From NCBI GenBank assembly GCA_949152475.1, contig OX424558.1, positions 38,698,651-38,762,650 on the forward strand: a DNA stretch of 64,000 nt, given 5' to 3'. The translations under genes were made by a program, and so were the position numbers. The notes below the pieces were generated by a model. It was not told where the DNA came from, did no database searches, and was given only the letters and a program-made list of their open reading frames with translations. Shown one piece after another: positions 21,254-33,300 of this stretch; position 1 is the stretch's first letter, and each line of letters starts with the position of its first letter. The stretch is from Terebella lapidaria. Taxonomy: Eukaryota; Annelida; Polychaeta; Terebellida; Terebellidae.

Positions 21254-21942
21254 CAGTCAAACCTCCATTAGTGAACACCTCCAGTCAGTGAACAACTCCA
21301 GTTAGTGAACGTTTTTTCTCGGTCCCAAATGAACGCCTATCTTTTAACATTGAGGTGCTCTTCCGATTAGTGAACTCCTCTCTATAGTGAACAGCTCTCT
21401 ACTGTGAACACTGTTTTATGGTCTCTAAATAAATTTACAATACAAATGAACCTCTACTTAGTGAACATAGGTAAATGGATTGTAATCACTCAGGGCTGAG
21501 AATTCTGACTTCTGGGCAGCAACAAGGTAATTAACACGTCTCACACACTGTTATGCCTGATTGCATCTTGCCCAGATTCTCCCTAACAGGTGTCATACTC
21601 TAGTTTCCTCAGCCTAGATCATACAATAGGAAGCCACAAGTATTTACTACAGGGTAGGGTGACATTATCTTCTCAAGCAGACTTTCATCAGCATTGTTTT
21701 TGTTGGGCCTGCCCCGTGTAATGTTTATCTCTATGACATGCAGTTATTGAGCAGATTTCTATGTTATAATGTGTTGCTTAAGAGAATATATATATGCCAG
21801 ATTTATTTCAGACTTCATCAATGAGATTACTGGTTTGATTTTTAAAAAATCTTTCTGACACTTCTTCCGATTACTGAACACCTCCATATAGTGAACATTT
21901 TTGCCGGGTCCCAAAGGCGTTCACTAATCGAAGGTTTGACTG
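21254..21942. mobile_element. Non-autonomous mariner/pogo-like element
   Basis: 689 bp flanked by TA dinucleotides. The terminal inverted repeats start CAGTCAAACCTCCATTAGTG on the left, and the right end is its imperfect complement (CACTAATCGAAGGTTTGACTG). TAGTGAAC is repeated inside both ends. No transposase frame is present. A TA target and a CAGTC... terminus fit Tc1/mariner/pogo-type MITEs. Confidence 0.8.
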
Positions 21943-22019
21943 TATATTCATAATCTCATCTCTATCCATAGAAGTTTCGTCTGCAGCGGCCAATTTACAC
22001 GTGTCAGGTCAGTTGCCAC

Positions 22020-22612
22020 ATCGACGATTACCGTTCAAGTTCACATAAGGTCGAGTTCAAGGTCCCCAAAAGATGTTCCGTATATTATTCACCATACGCT
22101 CATAATACGCCATCAAGTTGAATATGAAAGCGTCTCGTCTCCAGGGAACAAGTTTACACTTTGGGCCATTTGAGCCTGCATTCTGAGCATTTCGAGCAAT
22201 TCAAGGCATCCATCTTCATATATAAGCAGTTCAAAATGTCATGCATGGCTTCGTAAAATTAGAAAGACGATAATGAATAGATATAAAAAAAACTATCATG
22301 AAGCAAATTTCCTGCATTTTTGGCCTTTTGGGCCTACATTTCGGAGCGTTTCGAGCGATTCAAGGCATTACATCTGTATAAATTTGACTTGAAGGCTCAT
22401 GCTTGTACGAATTTAGAAAAAAAATGACCAGATTTTGAGAAAACGACCATCAAAGGACATTTCTGACCAAATGTGGAAATGACATACATCCATCCATGAA
22501 GATTTGGCAGTAAACTTTAATGTAAAAATGTTGATGACGACGCAGAAAGAAGATGGATGCAACGCCATGTCAATAAATTATGGGACCATAGGTTTGGTAA
22601 CCTAAAAACTAT
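22020..22612 (+). repeat. Old copy of the hairpin-ended TE family
   Basis: Diverged relative of the elements at 52.3-53.3 and 57.4-59.3 kb. It has GTTCAAGGTC near the left, GGGCCATTTGAGCC and CATTTCGAGCAATTC in the middle, and ends GATGCAACGCCATGTCAATA...GGTAACCTAAAA. The (GGAC)n run seen in young copies is absent here. Confidence 0.65.
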
Positions 22613-22845
22613 ATATCTGCGGGTTAACTGGGTAGTGTGAAATTGTCCTCATTTAGACTAAAGTTACCGATCAGCCCAGCATTCATTGTAAAGAATTTGC
22701 TGATCCAAGGCCATTTATTACAATATCAGATAATCTGACTCACGATAGGGCACATTTCTTTCCCCGTGCTGCCCCCGCAACAAAAACGCAACGAGGGCAG
22801 CTGCCCCTGCTGCCCCCGTGGTTCCGGCGCCCCTGTGCATTTTTA

Positions 22846-23215
22846 TTCCCAAAATGAAAGAAATGTCACAAATCATTCTGATGATTCTTATTCTACATAT
22901 AATTACCTTCAATATGGTATATTACAGTAGGAGTTGTGTTAGAACTGATGAACATAGTGACTTGGGGGAAAATACAGTATTTTTGGTGTTTCACGGAACC
23001 AGAAATTAAGCCAGGATATAGGCACCCTGTTCAATGCAATGTTAATCCCAAAAGGAAAGAAATGTCACAAATCATTTTTATTATTCATATTTTATATATA
23101 ATTACCTTCAATATGGTATATTACAGAAGGAGTTATGTCAGAACTGATGAAAATAGTGACTTTGGGAAAATACAGAATTTTTGGTGTTTTGCGGAGACCA
23201 ATTTTACGAAAAATT
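22846..23215 (+). repeat. Tandem duplication, ~195-bp unit
   Basis: Two adjacent similar units (about 22846-23010 and 23045-23215) share GAAAGAAATGTCACAAATCAT, ACCTTCAATATGGTATATTAC and TTTTTGGTGTTT. The second runs into the inverted-repeat arm at 23160-23400. Confidence 0.7.
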
Positions 23216-23400
23216 TGGATATTTTGGGGGATGTTAAAAATAGCTCAATAACCAATAGTGGGAATGAGTTATTTTATTGTTACCACTCAATATAAAATCG
23301 AGGACATCCCAGGGCTTAATAAAAATCCACTGACATTTTGTTGTGGGAGGGGTGCATGGTAGCCTATCTGGGCTGCCGGCCTAATGGTCTTATATTCGAA
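23160..23400 (-). repeat. Right arm of the ~250-bp inverted repeat pair
   Basis: Inverted match of 17332-17585. It ends in GGTAGCCTATCTGGGCTGCC, and downstream lie short palindromes such as CTTATATTCGAATATAAG at about 23460-23478. Confidence 0.75.
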
Positions 23401-23524
23401 ATATTGCGTTTTGGGGCTCTCACCAAAAAACCAAAAGTTCTCGAATATTGTGACATGTTCTTATATTCGAATATAAGGACAAAACCCAATAACCCGCATA
23501 TAAGAACATGGAAAGCTAAATTAA

Positions 23525-23775
23525 AGGGGCACTGTATGGGATTTGGCTTTTGAGGGATTTCCAAGATTTTTCTCCCGAATCTTCTTTTTATCGAACAAGA
23601 GGTCAGATTACGTTTTTGTCCCATGATAATTGCCGAGCCATCGCTCAGATCAGCCAGGTCGGCTCGGCAGAGATCCTGGGTCAAAAACGTCATCGGACAT
23701 TTTGCTCTATAAATAGAAGCGTCGGGAGAAAAGTCGTGGAAATCCCCTAAAAGCCGAATCCCATACAGTGCCCCT
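23525..23775. mobile_element. Palindromic MITE with TTAA target duplication
   Basis: 251 bp, bounded by TTAA on both sides (23521-23524 and 23776-23779). The ends are AGGGGCACTGTATGGGATT and its complement AATCCCATACAGTGCCCCT, and the similarity continues inward (GGATTTCC and GGAAATCC). The centre also folds (GCCGAGCC...GGCTCGGC). A TTAA target suggests a piggyBac-type source transposase. Confidence 0.85.
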
Positions 23776-24394
23776 TTAAATAATAGCCACATTAGCCTAA
23801 CCTTCATATGGGAGTAGCCTAGACAAGTCATAACCACCACTGGTGTCAAATTAAATTATATGCCTTAGCTTAGGTAGGTAATGGAGATATGAATAATTAT
23901 ATATATGCGATCCTGTTGGGTTCAGTTCAGTACCATGACATTACAAAAAATGAATGTCAATCGTTTTCTGGCTTTAGGACCAACTTCATTACCATCATCA
24001 TGGTCGCCCTCTGCTTCGAATATAGGGACATGGTCTTATATTCAAATTTAAGGACAGGCTTGAATATAAGGACAGTATCCTTATATGCGCAATTATACGA
24101 TATGAACCCAAACTTCAGCGTGATCATGCATGAATCAGTGAATAGGCCTACTTCAAATCAGCTCACAATCACATGTCGCAGGTCGCAGTTCATAGCTCGC
24201 AAATCACTTGTCGTAGGTCACTATGGAACACGAGAATCGACATTACGACTCACGAGTTACATTTATATTTATGAGTTACATTTTACGAGGTACTTTTTAG
24301 GACTTATGGTTATGAGCTTTATTTGTACACGTACGCCTCAGTTTTGGAGGATAAATCAGTCATTGAATTTGCACTCTTTTCAGCAGTAGCTGCC

Positions 24395-27300
24395 ATGGAT
24401 TATTCACACGCATGGTTCACACTGATGTCACTGAGCATTGGGAGTCTCATTGGTCCATGCGCAGGTAAGTTCCAGCATATTTCTGTATTGATACTGGAAC
24501 TTATGTCAGTCTCAAACATGTAAAATATGACAAAACTTCTTTTGAACATAATGTGGCGATTTTGCCCTAAGCACGCGGCAGGTGATTGTAAACATACATG
24601 CCATTTATGTGGCCTTTTTAGTCTTGGCCTTGTTTTGACATGCTCCGTTCGAGCGGGCGTTGCCACGGCAACGCATTGTAATTTACGCTCCAGTAAACTA
24701 TAACAATGGTTTGATTATACTTTGCGTGCAGCCTTTAGTTTCTGGTGTATTATATATACACTGGAGGCTGCTCGGTCGAGGAGATTGTCCAAGATCGAGT
24801 GACAGGATGCACTCGGAGCTCGCCATGAGCTTTGAGTTCCCTGTTCGGGAGTAGTGGGCTCCTAGAGCCCTGGGGACGATTTCCATGGGGAGGCCCGGGC
24901 TGGGAGAGACAAGTTGCTGACTCGGGGGCGCAAGCCCTGTGGATCGCCAGTTCTCTCCCTTCCCGGGACGTGTGACATAGGCTCTGGCCAGCATGTCGAA
25001 CTGTACGGGGTTCCGTCCCCGAGGCAGACCGCGGCTCGCCAGGCCCCTCCAGCTAACACCGTGGTGATGAACCAGTTTCTGAACGGTGTCCGTAGGCCTG
25101 GGAGTGTCGGGTGGGCTGTTACCTGGTTACCGTTAATGCTAGAGTGGTTACCGTGTCCGCAGTGACCTCCGGTGAGCGGCGCCGCCGCAAGGATCCGGAA
25201 TAGCGGATGCGCGTCCGCAAGGACTCGCGGTGAGAGGACTATCCTCGAGGATCCCGAAGAGCGGACGATAGTCAATAACTTTACAATAATATCAAAATAT
25301 ACCTGATATGTGACCTGTATTGCAACAGTTGATATGATAGCACATTGTTCAAGATTGAGCATTCCAACTGATACAGCTCAATTTTATGACTCGCAGCAAG
25401 GACACCTCCCGAGTTCTCGTTTGCGTCATATTATGGTGACCACATGCTCCTGCAGAGGGCGCCCCAACAAGCCGTGATCTGGGGCTACGCACCTCTAAAA
25501 CAGATCAACAACAGTGTCAAAATCATCTTCGCCGGCAGTGGAGTCAACAAGGAATATCATGCTCCAATCAGGATAGGTAAGATTGATCCACGAAATGTAT
25601 GAATATAGAATTTCCAGATAAATATATATATACATATATCTAGGACTAGGTATGATGAGTAAGGGCACTGTATTCAAAATTTTTGAACACATCTGTAAGG
25701 AAGATTGAGCTGTAAACATGGTAAATAAAACTTGAATTTCATTGGCCCACTGAACTCCCCTAGGGCCGTTCAAGGACCTTGCAGTGTGGAACGTGACACT
25801 GGACGCATACCCGGGCGGAGGCCCGTACATCATCTCAGCCCTGCTCCAGGACCACGAGCCACAGGTTATGAAGGATATGTTCTTTGGTGACCTCTGGATC
25901 TGCTCAGGACAGAGCAACATGCACTTCACAATGGACCAGGTCAGGGTGTGCAAGTTAGAAATTCCATGATTTAGGAAGATTAAGATATTTTTTTATATTT
26001 TTTTGTATAACCATAATTTAACACTTCACAGAAAGTGTATTTCCATAAATTTTGTTTGCCCTGTCTCAGAAAGAAGACCGATTCTGTTACTGGTCACAGG
26101 AAAATTTATGATGATATTTTTACGGAAATTCAAGTAATATTTGTTGACTGTTTATCCACAGATGTTCCAAAAGAGTTTGTTCATAGAAGAAGGGCGTAAC
26201 TACCACTACTTGCGCCTGCTCAACATCAATCAAGTAACGTCAAAGGTCCCTCTCTACGACTTCAAGTCCATCACAATGGGATGGATGCACCCTGGTCTCG
26301 GTGGTTGTAAGTATTATTTGTTTATCATGACTTTGTTAGTTGATTAGGCTTTGTTTATGTACTTTACTGGCCTCAGAAAAGTATCGTTGATGCAAAGTAC
26401 ATCGGCTGTTGAGAAAATGGACAGTCATTCAGAATCCTGTCAACTTCATCAATTGATATGCACATAACTGTCCCAATCTCCCAATTCCTCTCAATGCACC
26501 TCCCGCCCCCCCTCCCCCACACACCCCAGCCCCTGAGCAGAGAGGACTTGGTCAGTGGTCGGAGACGTTCTCATCTGTGTGTTTTATGTTCGGCCGCTAC
26601 CTGTTTGACTCCCTCAACATCCCGATCGGTTTGATTGATACGACCTGGGGCGGGACTCCGGTCGAGTGCTGGTCGTCTCCAGAGGCACTGGACACCTGCG
26701 GACTCAAGGACGGAAAGTCGGTATTTCAATCTTTAATCCACGATTTTTTATATGAGAATATGCAATTCATTGACTAGAACTCAATGACACTAGTACTTAC
26801 ACATTTGCTGAATTATCAAAGGAAAAAAAATAGTTTTTAACGGGGTCCTGTTTCCTTCCCAAGGATGACTGAAGAAGAGTACAATAGAATACGAAAGAAC
26901 GATCCTCACCTAGTACAGGCGAGCGGTGACCCGATGCAGAACAGTATACTCTGGAACGCCATGATCCATCCCATGATCAACATGACCATCAAAGGCGCCA
27001 TTTGGTACCAAGGTAAGAGGGAACCATTCGGAAATTAACAATAAAAAGATGAAAATTTCTGTTTGGGACACATCAGAGTTTCAATCGTTATGGGATTGTA
27101 TGAGCAGAACATGAAATGTATCAATGATCTACACTGAAATTAATAATCAGTAAAATTATCGCCAATTGACCCCAGGCGAAACCAACACGTACTACCATGT
27201 GGACAAGTACAACTGCTCGTTCCCGGCGATGATCACAGACTGGAGAAAGAAGTTCCACGAGGCGACGGGAGGTCAGGTCCCAGATGACTTCCCCTTCGGC

Positions 27301-30300
27301 TTTGTACAGGTAAAACTTGGCTTGTCCATATTTGTATCAAAATATCAAATTAATTTGGGAACATGCCAGATTTCAATTCCTACTTTAAGACCTCTATAAT
27401 AAACCTTTTGGGTAATTAAGGCATTTCGGCAGAAATGCCTTTATGGTTTTAGCAGAATTTTTTTTTTTTTTTTTTTTTTTTTCTTTTTTTTCTTCTTCCG
27501 CCACTTTTGGTTTCCGGACGATAACTTTAGATTGCCTTGACGGATCCTCGTCAAATTTTCACCACAAGTCAGAAATGATATGTGGAAGAACCCTATTCTT
27601 TTTGAGCCGGATCCGAGGTCCGTGAGGTCCGTGAGGATGAAATCAAGGCTAATTTTGAGACTTGGTTTCCGGACGATAACTGGAAAAATATTTACGCAAT
27701 AGTTGCAGAACTCTGCATGGAGGTTCATATGCCACCAGGGAAGAACCCTATTGATTTTGGGATCGATCCGTCAAACGACCTTTGACCTAGAGGTCGAAAT
27801 AATTTTTTGCTGATTCATCCTTGAGGCTTCCTGCATATCTCAGACCTTGACCCGAAATTTTTTTGCCGAGTCGGCATTTTTCGTTTTCGTCGATATCTCG
27901 GAAACGGTGCGTCGTAGAGCGAAACGGACGTTATTTTCGGACTCGTCGCACTAGACAAACATGTCTAAGGGGTATTATGGATGAACTTTGACCTTGACCC
28001 GAAATTTTTTTGCCGAGTCGGCATTTTTCGTTTTCGTCGATATCTCGGAAACGGTGCGTCGTAGAGCGAAACGGACGTTATTTTCGGACTCGTCGCACTA
28101 GACAAACATGTCTAAGGGGTATTATGGATGAACTTTGACCTTGACCCGAAATTTTTTTGCCGAGTCGGCATTTTTCGTTTTCGTCGATATCTCGGAAACG
28201 GTGCGTCGTAGAGCGAAACGGACGTTATTTTTTTTGCCGAGTCGGCATTTTTCTTTTTCGTCGATATCTCGGAAACGGTGCGTCGTAGAGCGAAACGGAC
28301 GTTATTTTCGGACTCGTCGCCCTAGACAAACATGTCTGAGGGGTATTATGGATGAACTTTGACCTTGACCCGAAAATTTTTTGCCGAGTCGGCATTTTTC
28401 GTTTTCGTCGATATCTCGGAAACGGTGTGTCGTAGAGCGAAACGGACGTTATTTTCGGACTCGTCGCCCTAGACAAACATGTCTGAGGGGTATTATGGAT
28501 GAACTTTGACTTTGACCCGAAATTTTTTTGGCGAGTCGGCATTTTTCGTTTTCGTCGATATCTCGGAAACGGTGCTTCGTAGAGCGAAACAGACGTTATT
28601 TTCGGACTCGTCGCCCTAGACAAACATGTCTTAAGGATATTATGAATGAACTTTGACCTTGACCCGAAATTTTTTGGCCGAGTCGTTATTTTTCGGTTTC
28701 GTCGATATCTTGGAAACGGTGTGTCGTAGAGCGAAACGGACGTTATTTTCGGATTTGTCGCCCTAGACAAACATTTCTAATGGGTATTATGGATGAACTT
28801 TGACCTTGACCCGAAATTTTTTTGCCGAGTCGGCATTTCTCGTTTTCGTCGATATCTCGGAAACAATGCTTCGTAGAGCAAAACGGACGTTATTTTTGGA
28901 CTCGTCGCCCTAGACAAACATGTCTAATTGGTATTATGGATGAACTTTGACCTTAACCCGAAATTTTTTTGCCGAGTCGGCATTTTTCTTTTTCGTCGAT
29001 ATCTAGTATATATTATAAATTAATCATCACACCGAGGAGTGGGTCTTTTGGTGACAAAAAATCCTAATCTTTTTTGAAAAAATTGAACCAGAATCCCCTC
29101 AGATTCCATGCGGTGATGAATTTCATCATAGGTCACGTGACCCTAGACCGCCATTATTTTGCTCCTCCATCTTGTGTATGGTTGAGAGCTGTCTTATCTT
29201 GGACATTCTTTTGAGGATTTTCAGCCTTCGATCGTTTTCCATACGATCTCTTGTTGGATTTCCTTCAGGATTTACACTGTAGTACTAGCTCTAGTGTACT
29301 TTTAGCTCTAGTTTAATTGGGGTTTTTTTTTAGAAAATGCTGTAGTCCTCCCCAGGCCCATTTCTGCCCCTATTTTCGCCCACTATTTGTTGCTGTTTTT
29401 GCAGATGAAGTGTAGTGGGTGCCACCACTTTCTTCTCAAGCGGGAGAGACATGCGACCTGCTGGTCCTGCCGCATGACGTACTGTCAGCCACAAACAAGC
29501 CCTCAATAGGTGGCATCGCCAAGATGTCTTGTTAGCCAGAGCAGATAGAGACGTGAGCTTTGATTTATCCTTTTCCTTTCAGGCTCCCGGGTCCCGGGCG
29601 CCGTCGAGGCGGCTTCCGTGACCCATCCTTCTCCTGTTTTGAGCTCTGACGTGAGCCCCTGTTTCTCTTGCTGCGCTGGCACCAGGGGTTGCTTCCTGGG
29701 CGGCGGGAACCGTGTCCACGGCTCCCGGGCCCCGGTTCTCCTCGGGTAAGGCGAAGGCTGTGGGGTTTCTCTTGGGTCTGATGCGACCTCCCGAGGGTTC
29801 TCCACGGATCTCGAGCCCTCGCCCTTCAGGGGGTTTCGACCACGCTGGTCGGTTCCCGCCTTCTGGGCCACCCCTGATTGCCGGCTCCCGGTTCCCACCT
29901 GCCGTTGCAGGGGAGCTGGGGTCCCAGGATCCTAAAAATTCACTGCCGAGCCAAGGGACTTGCGTCAGAGCTCTTTTTCGCTCTAAGTCATTTCCTGCCT
30001 CTTTAACCTCTTCTGCTTCTTTGCAGGTTTCGGCAGATTTGGAGGAACCAGTTCCGGAGGAACCCGAGTCTTCCCTGGACCCTGGAGCTCAGCCCTCACA
30101 GGAGATGTCGGGCTTGCCTCACCCTCGTACGCCTCAGCGCACTGGGGATACTTCGGTCTCTGTGGTGGACTCTGCGACGGGAATTTTCGAAATTCTCGCA
30201 AGAGATGTGTCAACAGTGGAGTGACTTCTTGTCCCGCTTCGCGGACTCCCAGAAGCCGAAAGATCCTCCGCCGGTTCAGCGGGTCTCCCCTCCTTCTCCG

Positions 30301-33300
30301 GAGGGTGAGCATTCCTCCATCGCTCATCAACACGGAATCGTCCCGTTACTGGACTCGCAGGATGTAGACGAGCCTCAGCCGGGTACGTCTGGCTTGGTTA
30401 GACCGTCAAAACGTCCCAGGGACGACGACGAGGTGTCAGCCATGGAACCTCCGGCAGCTTAGGATGATGCCCTTACCTGGCCGGAAAAGATGGAGTTCGT
30501 TAGGAAGGTGCTTCAGTGTGAGTGGCCAGCTGACGCTGTGCAGGAGCCACCTAAGAAGAGGGCGCGGTCGGTGATCGCGGGCTAGAAGGAGCGGCCGAAG
30601 CCATCACGTGATTCTTTCGGTTTCCCTCTGGCGGTAGGAGTGAGGAGCTCCATGGCTGAGCGGTGGGAGGATTCCATTAAAGCTGGCAAGTTTCGCCCGG
30701 TTTCCTCACTCTTCTTTCTTTACGGATCCGAAGTCCGTTCCGGTCCCGTCTGATGCCTTAGTGCAGGTCCAGCATTCCCTGCGCCTCGGTCTAGCGACGG
30801 ATTTGGCATTGGACTGGCTGTCCATGGCGGCCCGGACGTCGTTACAGTCTTGCCATGACGAGATTCTTAATAATAATCCCGACCTGGACAGAGATCAGCT
30901 CGCCAAGGTGATTCAGGCCTGTTTGTCTCTGGTTACGTCGATTGGCTTGGGCGTGGCCGATAAGGTGGCCTTGGACTCGCACGCACTGTGGATGTCTGAA
31001 CTGTGGAGAAGGGACGCCCTGTTGCAATCCCTCAAATTCGACATCCCTGATGACCTGATGTGTCATCTGCGATTGGCGCCCGTCATCCCTGAGTCGGGTC
31101 CTTCGCCTTCTCTGCTGCTGCCGGACCTGTCGAACGAACTGAACAAGGCGAAGTCGGCCAGTGATAAACGTTCCACAGAGAAATCGTTTTCAGAAGCCGC
31201 CATGTTATCAGCCCAGGCCACGGAGAAGTTGGCTAAGTCAGTGGCGGCGGCCATGAAATGCACTCAGCAGCCGCAGCAGCAAGCTCAGCGTAGCGGGGCT
31301 TCTGCGAAGGACAAGGGCCGGGCCTCCGGTTTGCTCTTTCGCGGGCCCCCCGCTGGTTCAGCCCGAGGAGGACGAGGCCGGGGTGGTCGAGGTAGAGGCC
31401 GCGCTGCCAGTCCGAAACCAGCAGGGGACGGCAAGTCCAAGGGTAGGTATTGCCGAAGGACCTGGGCCGAGTCCTCGTCTGGGGGTCTGTGGCGACCCAG
31501 GGGTTGGGCCCGTTGTTTTGCCGACCGTCGTTCAGCCGGTAGGCACTCGGCTTCAACTCTTTTGGCGAGAATGGGAGCGTCTGGGGGCCAGCCCCTGGGT
31601 CGTCTCAACTCTCAGGCGGGGCTTCGGCCTGGAAGTTCGAGGACGAGTTCCCACCTCTTTCAAACTCTCCGAGAGGCTTCTCGCTGTCAAACGACGCCGA
31701 ACGTCGTCGCGTGTTGCACGAAGAGATTTTGGCCATGATCGAGAAACGAGTGGTAGAGCCTGCTCCAAACTCTCCCAGTTTCTACATCGTCCTATTTGAA
31801 GTTCCCAAGGCTTCAGGGGGTTGGCGGCCGGTCATCGATCTCTCACCCCTAAACAAGTTCTTGCAGATTCCAACGTTCTCCATGGAGACGGCGACACAAA
31901 TAAGGTCTGCGTTACCCCGCGATGCCTGGGTATTAACATTGGACCTCAAGGATGCCTACTTTCATGTCCCGATGAAACCAGCCGTGCGCAAGTACCTTCG
32001 CTTCTTTTACCAGGGCCGCGTGTGGCAGTTCCGGGCTCTTCCGTTTGGTCTGTCCACAGCCCCGTGGATCTTCACGATGGTGGCTCGCGAGGTCCAGATC
32101 CTCGCCCACAAACAAGGGATCGTCCTCTATCAGTAACTGGACGATTGGCTGATCAGACATCAGTGCCCCAACACGCTTCTCCGCCAAGCTCAGTGGGTGG
32201 TGGATCTCTGTTCGTGCATGGGGTTCAAAATCAACCACAAATAGTCCGACTTGTCTCCGCGTCGCGACTTCGTGTTCTTGGGGTATCGATTTCTGACTAC
32301 CTCCGAGACTGTGTTGCCAACGGACCAGCAGTCAAAATTATCCGCGCTGTGGGACGTTTTCCTGCAGGGCACTCCTCAGACCGCCTGCAGGTGGCAATCC
32401 CTTTTGGGAATGTTGGCGGCAACGGAAAATTTAGTGCCCATGGGCCGGCTACATATGCGCCCTTTACAGCTTCACCTCCAGTCGCGTTGGTCTTAGACCA
32501 CGGGACAACTGTCGGATTTAGTTCCCGCGTCCAAGGAGGTTCTGCAGGAGCTCAGGTGGTGGTTAAACCCCTCCAATTTGCTTCAGGGGTTACCATTCCG
32601 CCCGCCGACGCCCTCCAGGCATCTGTTTACGGATGCGAGTTTGGAGGGATGGGGAGCGCATTGGGATTTGCACGAGATTTCGGGCACGTGGTCAGCGCAT
32701 CAGCGTCAGTTTCATATCAATGTGCTCGAGATGCTTGCGGTAGCATTGGCGCTCAAGCTCTGGCAATTACAGTTCCGCGGTCAGGCGGTGTTGTTGGCTA
32801 CAGACAACTCGACGGTGATGTCCTATATCAACAAGCAGGGCGGTACAAAGTCGGTGACGTTATGCCAGGTGACATGGTCACATGAATGTGTGGGCCGATC
32901 GTCTGTCCAGGCGAGGTCAGATCCAGGCAATGGAATGGAGTCTTTCCCCCGAAGTCTTCTGTTCCCTGTGCGTGCTGTGGGGAACTCCCATGGTAGATCT
33001 CTTTGCCACACAGTGGAATCACAAGCTATCGTCGTTTGTCTCTCCCATTCCGGATCCGTCTGCGCTAGCGGTGGACGCGATGTTGACAGATTGGGAGGGA
33101 ATGTACGCGTATGCTTATCCTCCGGCAGTCCTGTTGGACAAGGTGCTAACGAAGTTTCAGTCACACCAGTGTCGGCTTCTTCTGATTGCTCCGTGCTTAC
33201 CGCAGAGGCCGTGGTTCCCGGGACTTCTGGTGTTGTTAGTCAACCATCCCCGTCCGCTGCCAGACCGCTGGGATCTTCTAAAGCAGCCGCGGTCCAGCGT

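Noticed and set aside
28225-28770. 181-codon minus-strand frame with 49-residue repeats
   Set aside because: The 147-bp satellite is divisible by three, so an open frame is expected by chance. Other units of the array break it.
29503-30333. Minus-strand frames of 116-131 codons across the DIRS leader
   Set aside because: Shadows of GC-rich retroelement sequence whose plus strand has recognisable gag-like features.
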